Origin: an uncultured Eggerthellaceae bacterium
GTDB taxonomy: Bacteria; Actinomycetota; Coriobacteriia; Coriobacteriales; Eggerthellaceae
NCBI GenBank assembly: GCA_910589125.1
Contig: CAJURX010000017.1
Location: 1 to 18,116, forward strand
Direction of reading: 5' to 3'
Length of the DNA: 18,116 nucleotides
The translations under genes and the position numbers were made by a program. Of this stretch, positions 1-7,648 are shown piece by piece (within the stretch, counting starts at the first letter, position 1; each line of letters starts with the position of its first letter). The notes under the pieces are model-generated. The model searched no databases, was not told the origin of the DNA, and worked only from the letters and a program-made list of their open reading frames with translations.

Positions 1-142
1 TCTCGGATGGCGTGCCTCGGCTTCCCCTTCGATATCGATGGCGGATGAGGGATCGGCGCTCATCCTGATGGAGGGCGCGCGAGCGGCCGTCGACGTGGAT
101 GCCGTTCGGATGCGTCCTCTGCGTGGTCCGAGCAACCTACGA

Positions 143-148
143 TATAAT
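143..148 (+). promoter_or_regulatory. -10 element of the HEAT-icd-acnA operon promoter
   Basis: A perfect TATAAT lies in a sharply AT-richer stretch, 54 bases before the first start codon of the operon. The -35 region at about 120-125 matches TTGACA poorly, so this is a -10-dominated promoter or depends on an activator. Transcription would begin near 155 and give a leader of about 47 bases that ends with the AAGGAG ribosome binding site at 188-193. Confidence 0.6.
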
Positions 149-201
149 GTAGACATTGTGGAGATTTCTGCATTCTTTTTCGTATCTAAGGAGCAATCCG
201 A

Positions 202-807
202 ATGAGCACTCGCAGTGATGATGTGAAGGAAGCTGCAGCTTCAGCCATCAAGAGCAAGAAGGACCTCGAAGCGCACGTTGCCAATCTGGCAGGTTCGTCC
301 AGGAGGGAGCGGCAATCGTCTGCGGCGGTCATCGCCGCGGTCTCGAAGGATGATCCGGAGAAGCTCGTTCCTTACATGAGCGATATCATCGATGCGCTGA
401 ACCGCCCCGAGGCGCAGACGCGCTGGGAGGTCCTGGACGCGCTCACGGAGCTGGTCTCTTTGGACGCGCGCACCTGCGACAAGGCTCTGATCGGCGCAGA
501 GACGGCGCTCTTCGATGAGGACTCGGGTCCGTTGCGCCTGGCAGCCATGCGCTTCCTCTGCGCATTCGGCGCCACTACCGAGAACCGATCGGAGAAGGTG
601 TGGTCGCTGATAGATGAGGGCATCCAGTGCTACCATGGGGACCTCGAGTTCTTGGATATGCTGGTCGGCGTGATCGAGTTCTCCGCGGGTAAGCTCGCCC
701 CCTCGGTCAAGGAGGAGCTTGCTGCTCGCATGAAGTTCGATGCCGAGAATGGCAAGGGTCAGCTCAAGAAGCGTGCTACCCAGATCGAAGAGAATCTAGC
801 GAAATAG
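202..807 (+). CDS. HEAT-like helical repeat protein, function unknown
   Basis: A soluble protein of 201 residues with no signal peptide or membrane segment. Its pattern of paired amphipathic helices is HEAT/ARM-like: about 41-70 (QSSAAVIAAVSKDDPEKLVPYMSDI, read as helices), 74-95 (RWEVLDALTELV), 98-125 (LRLAAMRFLCAFG) and 130-160. The N-terminal 35 residues and C-terminal 25 are charged and lysine-rich. HEAT-type scaffolds usually bind proteins or nucleic acid and have no enzymatic role of their own. The ATG is preceded by AAGGAG with 8 bases between, and the next gene begins 12 bases after the stop, so this is the first cistron of the isocitrate dehydrogenase-aconitase operon. A role for it in those enzymes is inference from position only. 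I am confident it is a gene and only moderately confident of the fold. Confidence 0.85.
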   Translation: MSTRSDDVKEAAASAIKSKKDLEAHVANLAGSSRRERQSSAAVIAAVSKDDPEKLVPYMSDIIDALNRPEAQTRWEVLDALTELVSLDARTCDKALIGAETALFDEDSGPLRLAAMRFLCAFGATTENRSEKVWSLIDEGIQCYHGDLEFLDMLVGVIEFSAGKLAPSVKEELAARMKFDAENGKGQLKKRATQIEENLAK

Positions 808-819
808 GGAGTGTGTGCC

Positions 820-1902
820 ATGCGTCACGAAGTCGTCCTGATCCCGGGTGATGGGATCGGGTTGGAAACATCTGCTGCCATGCAGGAGGTCATCGCAGCA
901 AGCGGTGCCCAGATAGAGTGGGTCATCGCCAAGGCAGGTGCGGCAGTGATCGACGAGTTCGGCACACCGCTGCCGGAGGAGACCGTCGAGGCCATCAAGG
1001 AATACAAGGTCGCCATCAAGGGTCCCGTGACCACGCCTGTGGGAACGGGATTCCGCAGCGTGAATGTGGCCCTTAGGAAGACGCTCGATCTGTATGTGAA
1101 CCTGCGCCCGGTGATGTCCATCCCTGGAGCGGGTGGTCGCTACGATGATGTCGACCTCATCGTGGTTCGCGAGAACACTGAGGACCTGTACGCGGGGATC
1201 GAGTTCGAAGAGGGCGCAGAGGATACGCGCGAGCTGATCGGATTCATCGACAAGATGGGCAAGGGGAGCATCCGCCAGGATTCTGGCATCTCCATCAAGC
1301 CCATCTCCGTGACCGCAACGCGCAACATCGTCGAGTTCGCCTTCGACTATGCCGAGAAGCATGGCCGCAAGAAGGTGACTTCGGTGCATAAGGCGAACAT
1401 CATGAAGCACTCCGATGGCTTGTTCTTGCGCGAGTCGCGCGAGGTCGCCAAGGAGCATGCGAGCATCGCCTTCGATGACAAGATCGTCGACGCATTCTGC
1501 ATGAACATGGTGATGGATCCGTCGCAGTTCGATGTGATCGTGTTCCCGAACCTGTACGGAGATATCGCGAGCGACCTTGCTGCTGGCTTGGTCGGTGGCC
1601 TTGGCATCGCTCCGGGGGCGAACATCGGGCGCGAATGCGCTGTATTCGAGGCGGTGCATGGGTCTGCGCCGGATATCGCTGGCAAGGATCTGGCGAATCC
1701 GACGGCGGAGATCCTTTCTGCTGCCATGATGCTCGACCACCTAGGTGAGCAAGCATGCGCCGACCGTGTCCGTGCAGCGATCCGCGCTGTCTACGCGAAG
1801 GGTGAGTTCTTGACGGGTGACATCCGTCGTGCGGAAGGGCAGGCGAAGCAGCCTGCGAGCTGCACTGAATTCACCGCCGCTGTCGTGCGCGAGCTCGCAT
1901 AG
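820..1902 (+). CDS. icd: NAD-type isocitrate dehydrogenase (isocitrate/isopropylmalate dehydrogenase family)
   Basis: Oxidatively decarboxylates isocitrate to 2-oxoglutarate in the cytoplasm. The 360-residue protein shows the whole beta-decarboxylating dehydrogenase signature: IPGDGIG at 8-14, the isocitrate phosphate-loop pattern FRSVNVALRK at 78-87 (Ser80 and Asn82 mark isocitrate rather than isopropylmalate), Arg96, Arg118, Tyr124, Lys191, and the metal-binding aspartates in NLYGDIASDLAAG (Asp248, Asp252). The cofactor loop HGSAPDIAG at 280-288 has Asp-Ile where NADP enzymes carry Lys-Tyr, which predicts NAD use. I start at ATG 820, not at GTG 811 in the same frame, because AGGGAG at 806-811 is spaced 8 bases before it and the protein then begins directly with the first beta strand. 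It sits 12 bases after the HEAT-like gene and 59 bases before aconitase. The alternative, homoisocitrate or isopropylmalate dehydrogenase, is less likely given the phosphate loop and the aconitase partner. Confidence 0.9.
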   Translation: MRHEVVLIPGDGIGLETSAAMQEVIAASGAQIEWVIAKAGAAVIDEFGTPLPEETVEAIKEYKVAIKGPVTTPVGTGFRSVNVALRKTLDLYVNLRPVMSIPGAGGRYDDVDLIVVRENTEDLYAGIEFEEGAEDTRELIGFIDKMGKGSIRQDSGISIKPISVTATRNIVEFAFDYAEKHGRKKVTSVHKANIMKHSDGLFLRESREVAKEHASIAFDDKIVDAFCMNMVMDPSQFDVIVFPNLYGDIASDLAAGLVGGLGIAPGANIGRECAVFEAVHGSAPDIAGKDLANPTAEILSAAMMLDHLGEQACADRVRAAIRAVYAKGEFLTGDIRRAEGQAKQPASCTEFTAAVVRELA

Positions 1903-1961
1903 GGGACCGCGCGGCGCGGATGCAGGATCGATCGTGAGGACCGCAGGGTAAGGGGTGCGAT

Positions 1962-4607
1962 ATGGCTGATATGTTTCGAGCGAATCTTGATGTCAACGGA
2001 AGAGGGTATGCATACTATCCGCTCGCTCAGGTGGCAGGCGCAGAGCAGCTGCCATTCTCGTTGAAGGTCGTGCTCGAGAACGTCCTGCGCAACGTGGATG
2101 ATGCAGATGCGGCATCAGGGATGGCCACGCGCATCATCGAGGCGGCTCAGGCTGGTGCGGCAGGCGATGAGGTGGAGTTCATGCCCGCGCGCGTCCTCTA
2201 CCAGGATCTCACTGGCGTGCCGGTGTTCGTGGACTTCGCTGTGATGCGCGAGGCGTTCGCCAGCATCGGGGGAGACCCGAAGCGCATCAATCCGAACATC
2301 CCCTGTGACCTGGTGATCGACCATTCGGTCATCGCCGACGTCGCGGGGACGCCGGATGCATTCGAAGAGAACACGCGCATCGAGTTCGAGCGCAACCAAG
2401 AGCGCTATGAGTTCTTCAAATGGGCGCAGTCCTCGTTCGAGAATGTGCGCATCGTGCCTCCCGAGCAGGGCATCTGCCACCAGCTGAACATCGAGTGCTT
2501 CGCGAATGTGGTCAATTCGTCTCAGTCAGGCGAAGATGAGGTGGCATATTTCGATACGCTCGTGGGGACCGACTCCCATACGCCCACCGCTAACGGCATC
2601 GGCGTGCTGGGGTGGGGCGTTGGCGGCATCGAGGCGGAAGCTGCGGCGCTGGGTCAGCCCATCACCACGCTCGTCCCCCCGGTGATCGGCATTCGCATGA
2701 CGGGTGCGCTGCAGCCGGGCGTCGCTGCCATGGATGTTGCCCTGACGCTCGCAGAGATGCTGCGCGCAAAGGGCGTAGTCGGCTGCTTCGTCGAGTGCTT
2801 CGGCCCCGGGCTCGCTTCTCTGTCTGCCCAGCAACGAGCAGCCATAGCCAACATGACCCCGGAATACGGGAGCACATGCACGCTGTTCCCTGCGGATGAG
2901 CGCACGCTCGATTTCCTGCGCGCGTGCGGCAGGTCCGATGAGCAGGTGCAGCTGGTCGAGGCATATGCGAAGGCGCAAGGCTTCTGGAATGCGGACGGCG
3001 TCGATGGCCGCGCGTATGCTGAGGTCATCGAGCTTGACCTCTCCAGCATTCGCGCAAGCGTGTCTGGTCCTTCGCGCCCGCATGACCGCATGGATATCGG
3101 GCAGGTGCATGCGCGCTTCTGCGAGCTATGCGAAGAGCGTGGGCTTGAGCGCGCGCCTCACGCCATCGAGATGCAAGGGGAGGCGTGCGAGGTGACCGAT
3201 GGCAGCATCGCCATCGCAGCCGTGACCAGCTGCACGACGGCGACCGACCCTGAGATGATGGTGCAAGCGGGCCTCTTGGCCAAGCATGCTGCTGAGCGCG
3301 GGCTGCGTGCGAAGCCGTGGGTGAAGACCATCTTGGCTCCGGGCAGCCATGCGACCGAGCTGCTCCTTGAGCGCGCTGGGTGCATGGAGGCCATGCAGCA
3401 GATCGGATTCTATACGTGCGGCTTTGGCTGCATGAGCTGCATCGGCAATTCGGGCCCTCTGGCTGAGCCGATGCATGCCATCGCGGATGAGGTGGAGCTT
3501 GCGAGCGTGCTCTCTGGGAACCGCAACTTCGAGGGCCGCATCTCTCCAGATGTTTCGCAGAACTATCTGACCACACCTGCGCACGTGATCGCGTATGCCA
3601 TCCTGGGTACCGTGGATGCGGACATAGAGACGGCGCCGCTCGGTGTGGATGCGGATGGTGCTCCGGTGTACCTGGCAGACATCATGCCCGACCAGGCTGA
3701 GGTGGACGCTGCGGTCCGTGAGCATGTGACGGCGGAGCTGTACGCGAAGGGCACCGAAGGGATGTATGAGGGGGACGCCTCGTGGCAGGCGCTCGATGCA
3801 GATGCCACTGAGGCATTCGCTTGGGCGCAGGGTTCCACCTATGTGCGCCGTCCCACGTTCTTCGATGATATGACGAGCGATGCGAGCGCACCGGGTATCA
3901 TCGAGGGCGCTCGGGTGCTCCTGTTCTTGGGCGATTTCATCACGACCGACCATATCTCGCCGGCTGGTGCCATCGCTCCTGATATGCCCGCTGCGCGCTA
4001 TCTGCGCGAGCGCGGCGTGAGGGATGCTGACTTCAATACCTATGGGAGCCGTCGTGGCAACCATGAGGTCATGGCGCGCGGCACCTTCGCCAACGTGAAG
4101 TTGGTGAACAAGCTTGCCGAGGGCAAGCTGGGCGGCTGGACGCGTGACCTCCTGACGGGGGAGATCTCCACGGTGTTCGAGACGGCTGAGCACTATATGG
4201 CCGAGGGCGTGCCTGCTATCGTAGTGGCAGGCAAGATGTACGGGAGCGGGTCATCGCGCGACTGGGCAGCGAAGGGACCGAAGCTCCTGGGAGTGCGCGC
4301 GGTCATCGCTGAGAGCTTCGAGCGCATCCATCGCTCCAATCTGATCGGCATGGGCATCCTGCCCTTGCAGTTCCTGGATGGTGAGAGCGCTGAGACGCAT
4401 GGTCTCAAGGGTGATGAGGCGTTCAGCATCCAAGCAGTCGACTTCTCGGATGGTCTGCCGAACCCGGCGCAGGCCGAGGTCACGTTCATCCGGCCAGATG
4501 GCACGCAAGGAAGGTTCCAGGCGCGCGTGCGCATCGATACGCCTACCGAGGGCGCGTACTTCGCCAACGGTGGCATCTTGCAGTACGTCATGAAGTCCAT
4601 GGTGTGA
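1962..4607 (+). CDS. acnA: Aconitate hydratase A (aconitase)
   Basis: Interconverts citrate and isocitrate through cis-aconitate using a [4Fe-4S] cluster; in this operon it feeds isocitrate dehydrogenase. At 881 residues it has the normal AcnA/IRP1 length. Visible motifs are GTDSHT at 202-207, GWGVGGIEAEAA at 218-228, the first cluster cysteine Cys424 in TSCTTATDP, Cys490 and Cys493 in GFGCMSCIGNSGPL, and the swivel-domain motifs TTDHISPAG, YGSRRGNHEVM and GSSRDWAAKGP followed by ESFERIHRSNL. The residues after Cys424 differ from the usual CTNTSNP: Asn is replaced by Thr and Asn-Pro by Asp-Pro. All three cluster ligands are kept, so activity is expected. ATG 1962 follows AAGGGG with 6 bases between. 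The gene ends 30 bases before a strong hairpin terminator, so it is the last cistron. As an AcnA/IRP1-type protein it could also bind RNA when it loses its cluster, but nothing here shows that. Confidence 0.95.
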   Translation: MADMFRANLDVNGRGYAYYPLAQVAGAEQLPFSLKVVLENVLRNVDDADAASGMATRIIEAAQAGAAGDEVEFMPARVLYQDLTGVPVFVDFAVMREAFASIGGDPKRINPNIPCDLVIDHSVIADVAGTPDAFEENTRIEFERNQERYEFFKWAQSSFENVRIVPPEQGICHQLNIECFANVVNSSQSGEDEVAYFDTLVGTDSHTPTANGIGVLGWGVGGIEAEAAALGQPITTLVPPVIGIRMTGALQPGVAAMDVALTLAEMLRAKGVVGCFVECFGPGLASLSAQQRAAIANMTPEYGSTCTLFPADERTLDFLRACGRSDEQVQLVEAYAKAQGFWNADGVDGRAYAEVIELDLSSIRASVSGPSRPHDRMDIGQVHARFCELCEERGLERAPHAIEMQGEACEVTDGSIAIAAVTSCTTATDPEMMVQAGLLAKHAAERGLRAKPWVKTILAPGSHATELLLERAGCMEAMQQIGFYTCGFGCMSCIGNSGPLAEPMHAIADEVELASVLSGNRNFEGRISPDVSQNYLTTPAHVIAYAILGTVDADIETAPLGVDADGAPVYLADIMPDQAEVDAAVREHVTAELYAKGTEGMYEGDASWQALDADATEAFAWAQGSTYVRRPTFFDDMTSDASAPGIIEGARVLLFLGDFITTDHISPAGAIAPDMPAARYLRERGVRDADFNTYGSRRGNHEVMARGTFANVKLVNKLAEGKLGGWTRDLLTGEISTVFETAEHYMAEGVPAIVVAGKMYGSGSSRDWAAKGPKLLGVRAVIAESFERIHRSNLIGMGILPLQFLDGESAETHGLKGDEAFSIQAVDFSDGLPNPAQAEVTFIRPDGTQGRFQARVRIDTPTEGAYFANGGILQYVMKSMV

Positions 4608-4637
4608 GCGCATCCACCTGCCCTACGGTTCCATGAC

Positions 4638-4660
4638 AAAGGCCTCCATCGGAGGCCTTT
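4638..4660 (+). terminator. Intrinsic terminator after acnA
   Basis: A perfect 10-bp stem (AAAGGCCTCC with GGAGGCCTTT) closes on a three-base loop. Only the last three bases of the stem give a short T run, and the sequence then continues GGTGTACC, so the U tract is weak. The A-run on the 5' side makes it symmetrical. It lies between acnA and the next gene, which begins 44 bases later. Confidence 0.75.
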
Positions 4661-4703
4661 GGTGTACCATGTCCCAAACCTTTCACGAACATAGGAGATC
4701 TCT

Positions 4704-6671
4704 GTGGCATCTGGTCTTGATTCCCTCTTGGAGGCATTGCGCAATTCTGGCATGGACACCGAAGGCATCGGTGGCAACGCAGGCGGCGCTGGCGCGGGTG
4801 CCGGTGTTGGCAATGATGCCGGTGGCGCGAAGGGCGCAGCAGGCGGCGCTGGTGGCAAAGGTGGCGGCAAGGACAACGTTCCGCATATCGACCTCTCCTT
4901 CTTGGAGGACATGCATGGTCCGAAGAGCAAGGTCGGCTGGGTCGTGCTGGCCGTCGTGGCGCTGCTGCTGATCGCAGCCGCCTATTGGTGGTTCCATCCG
5001 CCCATCAGCCTGAATTCTACTGACCTCTGGATGATCATCGGCGTGGTCTGCCTCGTGCTGGCCCTGTTCTTCTACTATCGCCGCCAGAGCTACAAGACGG
5101 GTGCCGGCAAGTTCGAGAAGAGCCCCAGCAAGGAGAAGCGCTTCACGGTGCTCTTCGCCATCCCGGTAGCGGTGATCGTCATCGGGCTTCTGGGTGCGCT
5201 GTTCTCCAACGCCATCATCCCGGGCAACGCAGAGAAGTACAGCAATGTGCTCAAGACGGACACGCTCGATTTCGCGCAGGACATCCATGAGGTGGACTAC
5301 AACCAGATCCCTGTCATCGATCGGGAGTCTGCCATCCAGATCGGCGACCGCGAGATGGGCTCCATCCCGGAGTACGTGAGCCAGTTCGAGATATCCACGC
5401 TCTACAGCCAGATCAACTTCCAGGGCACGCCGGTGCGCGTGAGTCCGCTGGGATATGCTGACCTGTTCAAGTGGTTCACGAACCGTGACGGCGGCATCCC
5501 GGCGTATTCTCTGGTGAACATGACCACGCAGGATGCAGAGATCGTTCGCCTTGAGGACAACCCGATCTACTATTCGCAGAGCGAGCCCCTGGCGCGCAAC
5601 ATCGATCGCTACGTGCAGCTCAAGTATCCCTTCTACATCTTCGACGAGCTGTCCTTCGAGATAGATGATGAGGGACATGCATGGTGGATCTGCCCGGTGC
5701 GCACGTTCACGATCGGCCTGTTCGGTGGCTATACCATCGACAAGGTCATCCTGTGCGATGCGACTTCCGGCGAATGCACGGAGATGGGGATCGAAGAGGT
5801 CCCGCAGTGGGTGGACCGCGTGTTCCCGGCCGAGCTGCTGATCGAGCAGTACAACTGGTATGGCTCGTATAACAATGGCTGGCTCAATTCGTTCCTGGGG
5901 CAGGAGGGTGTCGTGCGCACTACGCCTGGCACCGATGGCACGACGGGATACAACTACATCGCGAAGGATGACGACGTCTGGGTGTATACGGGCGTGACGT
6001 CTGCCACCGCTGACAATTCCATCATCGGATTCGTGCTGGTGAACCAGCGCACGGCGGAGTCGCACTTCTATAGCGTGTCGGGCGCTACCGAGGCATCAGC
6101 GATGAATTCAGCTGAGGGTCAGGTCCAGAACCTGCGCTACACGGCCAGCTTCCCGCTCCTCATCAATGTGGCGAACCAGCCCACCTACTTCATGGCGCTC
6201 AAGGATGCGACGGCGCTCCCGAAGAAGTTCGCGATGATCGACATCCAGCGCTATCAGAACGTGGCGGTAGGTGACACGGTCGCCGATACGCAGACCGCAT
6301 ATGAGACGCTGCTGGCAACGAATGGGGTGCTCACGAACGAGACGGACCTCACCGATGTAGAGGAGAAGACCGGCACCATCACGGCGGTCGCGCAGGCGGT
6401 CATCGACGGCAACTCGCACTTCTATGCGGTGATCGATGACGAGGACGTCCTGTATGATTTCGCGCTTCCGGGGTTGATGAACATCCTCAAGTACAACGTG
6501 GGCGATCAGATCACGTTCACCTATCTGAAGGCAGAGGGGATGAACACGGTCTACTCCATCATCGGGCCTGATGGCGAGAAGCAGACCATGACCGTTGAGA
6601 CGGAGAGCGGCGAGGCTGATGTGGCTGAGCAGGCAGTGGATCAAGCCGCTGTCCAGGAAGCTGCTGCATAG
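4704..6671 (+). CDS. Unrecognised three-pass membrane protein with Gly/Ala-rich N terminus and large exported domain
   Basis: 655 residues starting at GTG 4704, with AGGAG at 4693-4697 six bases upstream. Residues 1-20 look like a short helix, and 22-56 are almost pure Gly/Ala/Asn/Lys linker. Hydrophobic spans follow at about 77-97, 106-125 and 147-168. The loop between spans 2 and 3 is strongly basic (RRQSYKTGAGKFEKSPSKEKR region), so by the positive-inside rule the N terminus and that loop are cytoplasmic and the roughly 485-residue C-terminal part is outside the cell. That part is rich in Tyr, Trp, Asp and Asn and is probably beta-rich. Residues about 556-621 (TGTITAV to YSIIG) read like a small OB-like barrel, and the last 34 are an acidic Ala/Glu tail. 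It has no LPXTG and no catalytic motif that I recognise. It appears to be monocistronic, between the acnA terminator and the rplJ promoter. I do not know its function; a cell-envelope role is only suggested by topology. Confidence 0.85.
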   Translation: MASGLDSLLEALRNSGMDTEGIGGNAGGAGAGAGVGNDAGGAKGAAGGAGGKGGGKDNVPHIDLSFLEDMHGPKSKVGWVVLAVVALLLIAAAYWWFHPPISLNSTDLWMIIGVVCLVLALFFYYRRQSYKTGAGKFEKSPSKEKRFTVLFAIPVAVIVIGLLGALFSNAIIPGNAEKYSNVLKTDTLDFAQDIHEVDYNQIPVIDRESAIQIGDREMGSIPEYVSQFEISTLYSQINFQGTPVRVSPLGYADLFKWFTNRDGGIPAYSLVNMTTQDAEIVRLEDNPIYYSQSEPLARNIDRYVQLKYPFYIFDELSFEIDDEGHAWWICPVRTFTIGLFGGYTIDKVILCDATSGECTEMGIEEVPQWVDRVFPAELLIEQYNWYGSYNNGWLNSFLGQEGVVRTTPGTDGTTGYNYIAKDDDVWVYTGVTSATADNSIIGFVLVNQRTAESHFYSVSGATEASAMNSAEGQVQNLRYTASFPLLINVANQPTYFMALKDATALPKKFAMIDIQRYQNVAVGDTVADTQTAYETLLATNGVLTNETDLTDVEEKTGTITAVAQAVIDGNSHFYAVIDDEDVLYDFALPGLMNILKYNVGDQITFTYLKAEGMNTVYSIIGPDGEKQTMTVETESGEADVAEQAVDQAAVQEAAA

Positions 6672-6680
6672 GGCGAAGGC

Positions 6681-6730
6681 GATGGGGCGGCGCTCGGGGG
6701 TGTCCTGTGGACCCTTCGATGCCGCCCATC
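6681..6730 (+). terminator. Possible branched hairpin terminator after the membrane-protein gene
   Basis: GATGGGGCGGC at 6681-6691 pairs with GCCGCCCATC at 6721-6730 with one bulged G, enclosing a smaller GTCC/GGAC hairpin near 6702-6712. It begins 10 bases after the stop codon, where a terminator would be expected, but there is no T run after it. The call is by position and stem strength only. Confidence 0.4.
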
Positions 6731-6796
6731 CGATGCTTCGGTGAGTGCTGCACGTATCGCTTTGACTCACAGCGCACATCATGCACGTTCGTGCCA

Positions 6797-6824
6797 TTGA
6801 CAGGGATCGAGACTCGAGTATCAT
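6797..6824 (+). promoter_or_regulatory. Promoter of the rplJ-rplL operon
   Basis: A perfect -35 TTGACA (6797-6802) and a good -10 TATCAT (6819-6824) are separated by 16 bases. This is the best sigma-70-type promoter in the window, as expected for ribosomal protein genes. Transcription would start near 6831, giving a leader of about 210 bases before rplJ. A small hairpin (6832-6837 with 6842-6847, loop TCAG) would form at the very 5' end of the RNA. Confidence 0.8.
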
Positions 6825-6859
6825 ATACAGGCTGTCCTCAGGGACAGTGCTAACGAAAG

Positions 6860-6976
6860 ACCAGTTCTGCTGCTTAAGACAGCCGGCACCCGATGAGGGT
6901 TTAATCGCGAAAGCGGCCAGCCGAGGTGGTTGTGCGACATGAATCTGTCGGCCTCCGCCATCGTGTGCGGGGGCCG
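6860..6976 (+). promoter_or_regulatory. L10-type ribosomal protein leader (autoregulatory)
   Basis: The untranslated region before rplJ holds the hallmarks of the L10 leader: AAGACAGCCGG near 6885-6895, a short hairpin with the TTTAATCGC segment near 6899-6908, and CAGCCGAGGTGG near 6918-6929. In the known family, the L10-L7/L12 complex binds the kink-turn formed by these segments and represses its own operon. A GC-rich hairpin at 6949-6976 follows and may be the expression platform. The region 6672-7040 contains no gene of its own; it holds, in order, the possible terminator, promoter, this leader and a 60-base spacer with the ribosome binding site. Confidence 0.8.
6949..6976 (+). terminator. 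Possible attenuator hairpin in the rplJ leader
   Basis: CGGCCTCCGC (6949-6958) pairs with GCGGGGGCCG (6967-6976) over 10 positions with one G-U pair and an 8-base loop, followed by TTCT. Leader attenuation by an L10-controlled terminator is known in Bacillus subtilis. Here the U run is short and I could not draw a clear competing antiterminator, so it may simply be a structural end of the leader. Confidence 0.35.
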
Positions 6977-7040
6977 TTCTCATGAAGGCCTGTCAAGACT
7001 CGGCAGAACGCTCTTGCATGCAGAGGAGGTGTAAAAGCAT

Positions 7041-7562
7041 ATGCCGAACGCACAGAATCAAGAGATGCTCGAGAGCATCAAGGCTGATCTTGAGGCGAGC
7101 GGTGCAGTGTGGGTCGTGGACTATCGCGGTCTGACCGTGAAGGAGATCCAGCAGCTTCGCCGCAACATCCGCGAGGCTGACGGTCACATGAAGGTGTACA
7201 AGAACACCATCATGCACCTGGCGCTCTCGCAGCAGGATCTGCCGACGCTCGACGATCTGCTGGCAGGTCCGTCTGCATTCGTGTTCGCAGGCAACGATGT
7301 TGCCGCGTCTGCGAAGGCGGTGAAGGAGTTCGCCAAGCAGAACGAGAACCTCGTGATCAAGGGCGGCCTCATGGAGGGCGCTGCGGTCAGTGCGGCAGAG
7401 GTGGAGGCCATCGCTTCCCTTCCGTCTCGCGAGGTGCTCATGGCGCAGATCGCAGGCGCGATCAGCGGCGTGGCTCGTGGTCTGGCAACGTCCATCAACG
7501 GTGTGCCCCGCGGGGTCGCACAGGTGGTCAGCGCTGTGGCCGATCAGAAGGAAGCAGCCTAA
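7041..7562 (+). CDS. rplJ: 50S ribosomal protein L10
   Basis: L10 anchors the L7/L12 dimers to 23S rRNA at the base of the GTPase-associated stalk. The 173-residue protein has the normal length. Its N-terminal globular domain contains the typical VVDYRGLTVKEIQQLRR at about 26-42 and MKVYKNTIMHLAL at about 50-62. The C-terminal helix that binds L7/L12 covers about residues 130-173 and carries the typical SREVLMAQIAG. AGAGGAGGT at 7022-7030 precedes ATG 7041 by 10 bases. It is followed after 86 bases by rplL, the standard order. The upstream leader gives feedback control by L10 itself. The first residue block (MPNAQNQEMLESIKADLEAS) is a variable helix, as usual for the family. Confidence 0.98.
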   Translation: MPNAQNQEMLESIKADLEASGAVWVVDYRGLTVKEIQQLRRNIREADGHMKVYKNTIMHLALSQQDLPTLDDLLAGPSAFVFAGNDVAASAKAVKEFAKQNENLVIKGGLMEGAAVSAAEVEAIASLPSREVLMAQIAGAISGVARGLATSINGVPRGVAQVVSAVADQKEAA

Positions 7563-7576
7563 GGGCTGTGGTGTGG

Positions 7577-7592
7577 GCGGCCTGATGGCCGC
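7577..7592 (+). other. Hairpin in the rplJ-rplL spacer
   Basis: GCGGCC at 7577-7582 pairs perfectly with GGCCGC at 7587-7592 around a TGAT loop, 15 bases after the rplJ stop. No T run follows, so it is unlikely to terminate. It may act in RNA processing or in balancing the 1:4 output of L10 and L7/L12, which is speculation. Confidence 0.35.
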
Positions 7593-7648
7593 ATGAATTG
7601 GAGATGATGTGCCAGATCATGAGGTTTGGCGAACCGAAAGGAAGAACA

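Noticed and set aside
1..63. Leftward open frame starting at ATG 63 (MSADPSSAIDIEGEAEARHPR) and running off the window
   Set aside because: Only 21 codons are visible, the ribosome binding site is poor (AGG directly touching the ATG), and the codon pattern is not decisive. It could be the start of a divergent gene, but cannot be supported from this window.
2..205. Rightward open frame from the left edge whose TGA overlaps the ATG of the HEAT-like gene
   Set aside because: The overlap looks like coupling, but the frame runs straight through the TATAAT promoter and an AT-rich leader, and the encoded residues resemble no protein I know. Judged to be chance.
796..1740. Antisense frame of 314 codons opposite icd
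   Set aside because: The isocitrate dehydrogenase motifs on the plus strand are unambiguous; the antisense frame has no recognisable domain.
3126..4193. Long antisense frame of 355 codons opposite acnA
   Set aside because: It mirrors aconitase codons in a GC-rich genome, is rich in His/Arg, and has no ribosome binding site.
4683..6065. Long antisense frame of 460 codons opposite the membrane-protein gene
   Set aside because: Its composition is the His/Arg/Asp-rich shadow typical of antisense frames. The plus-strand gene has a proper start, clear membrane spans and a linker.
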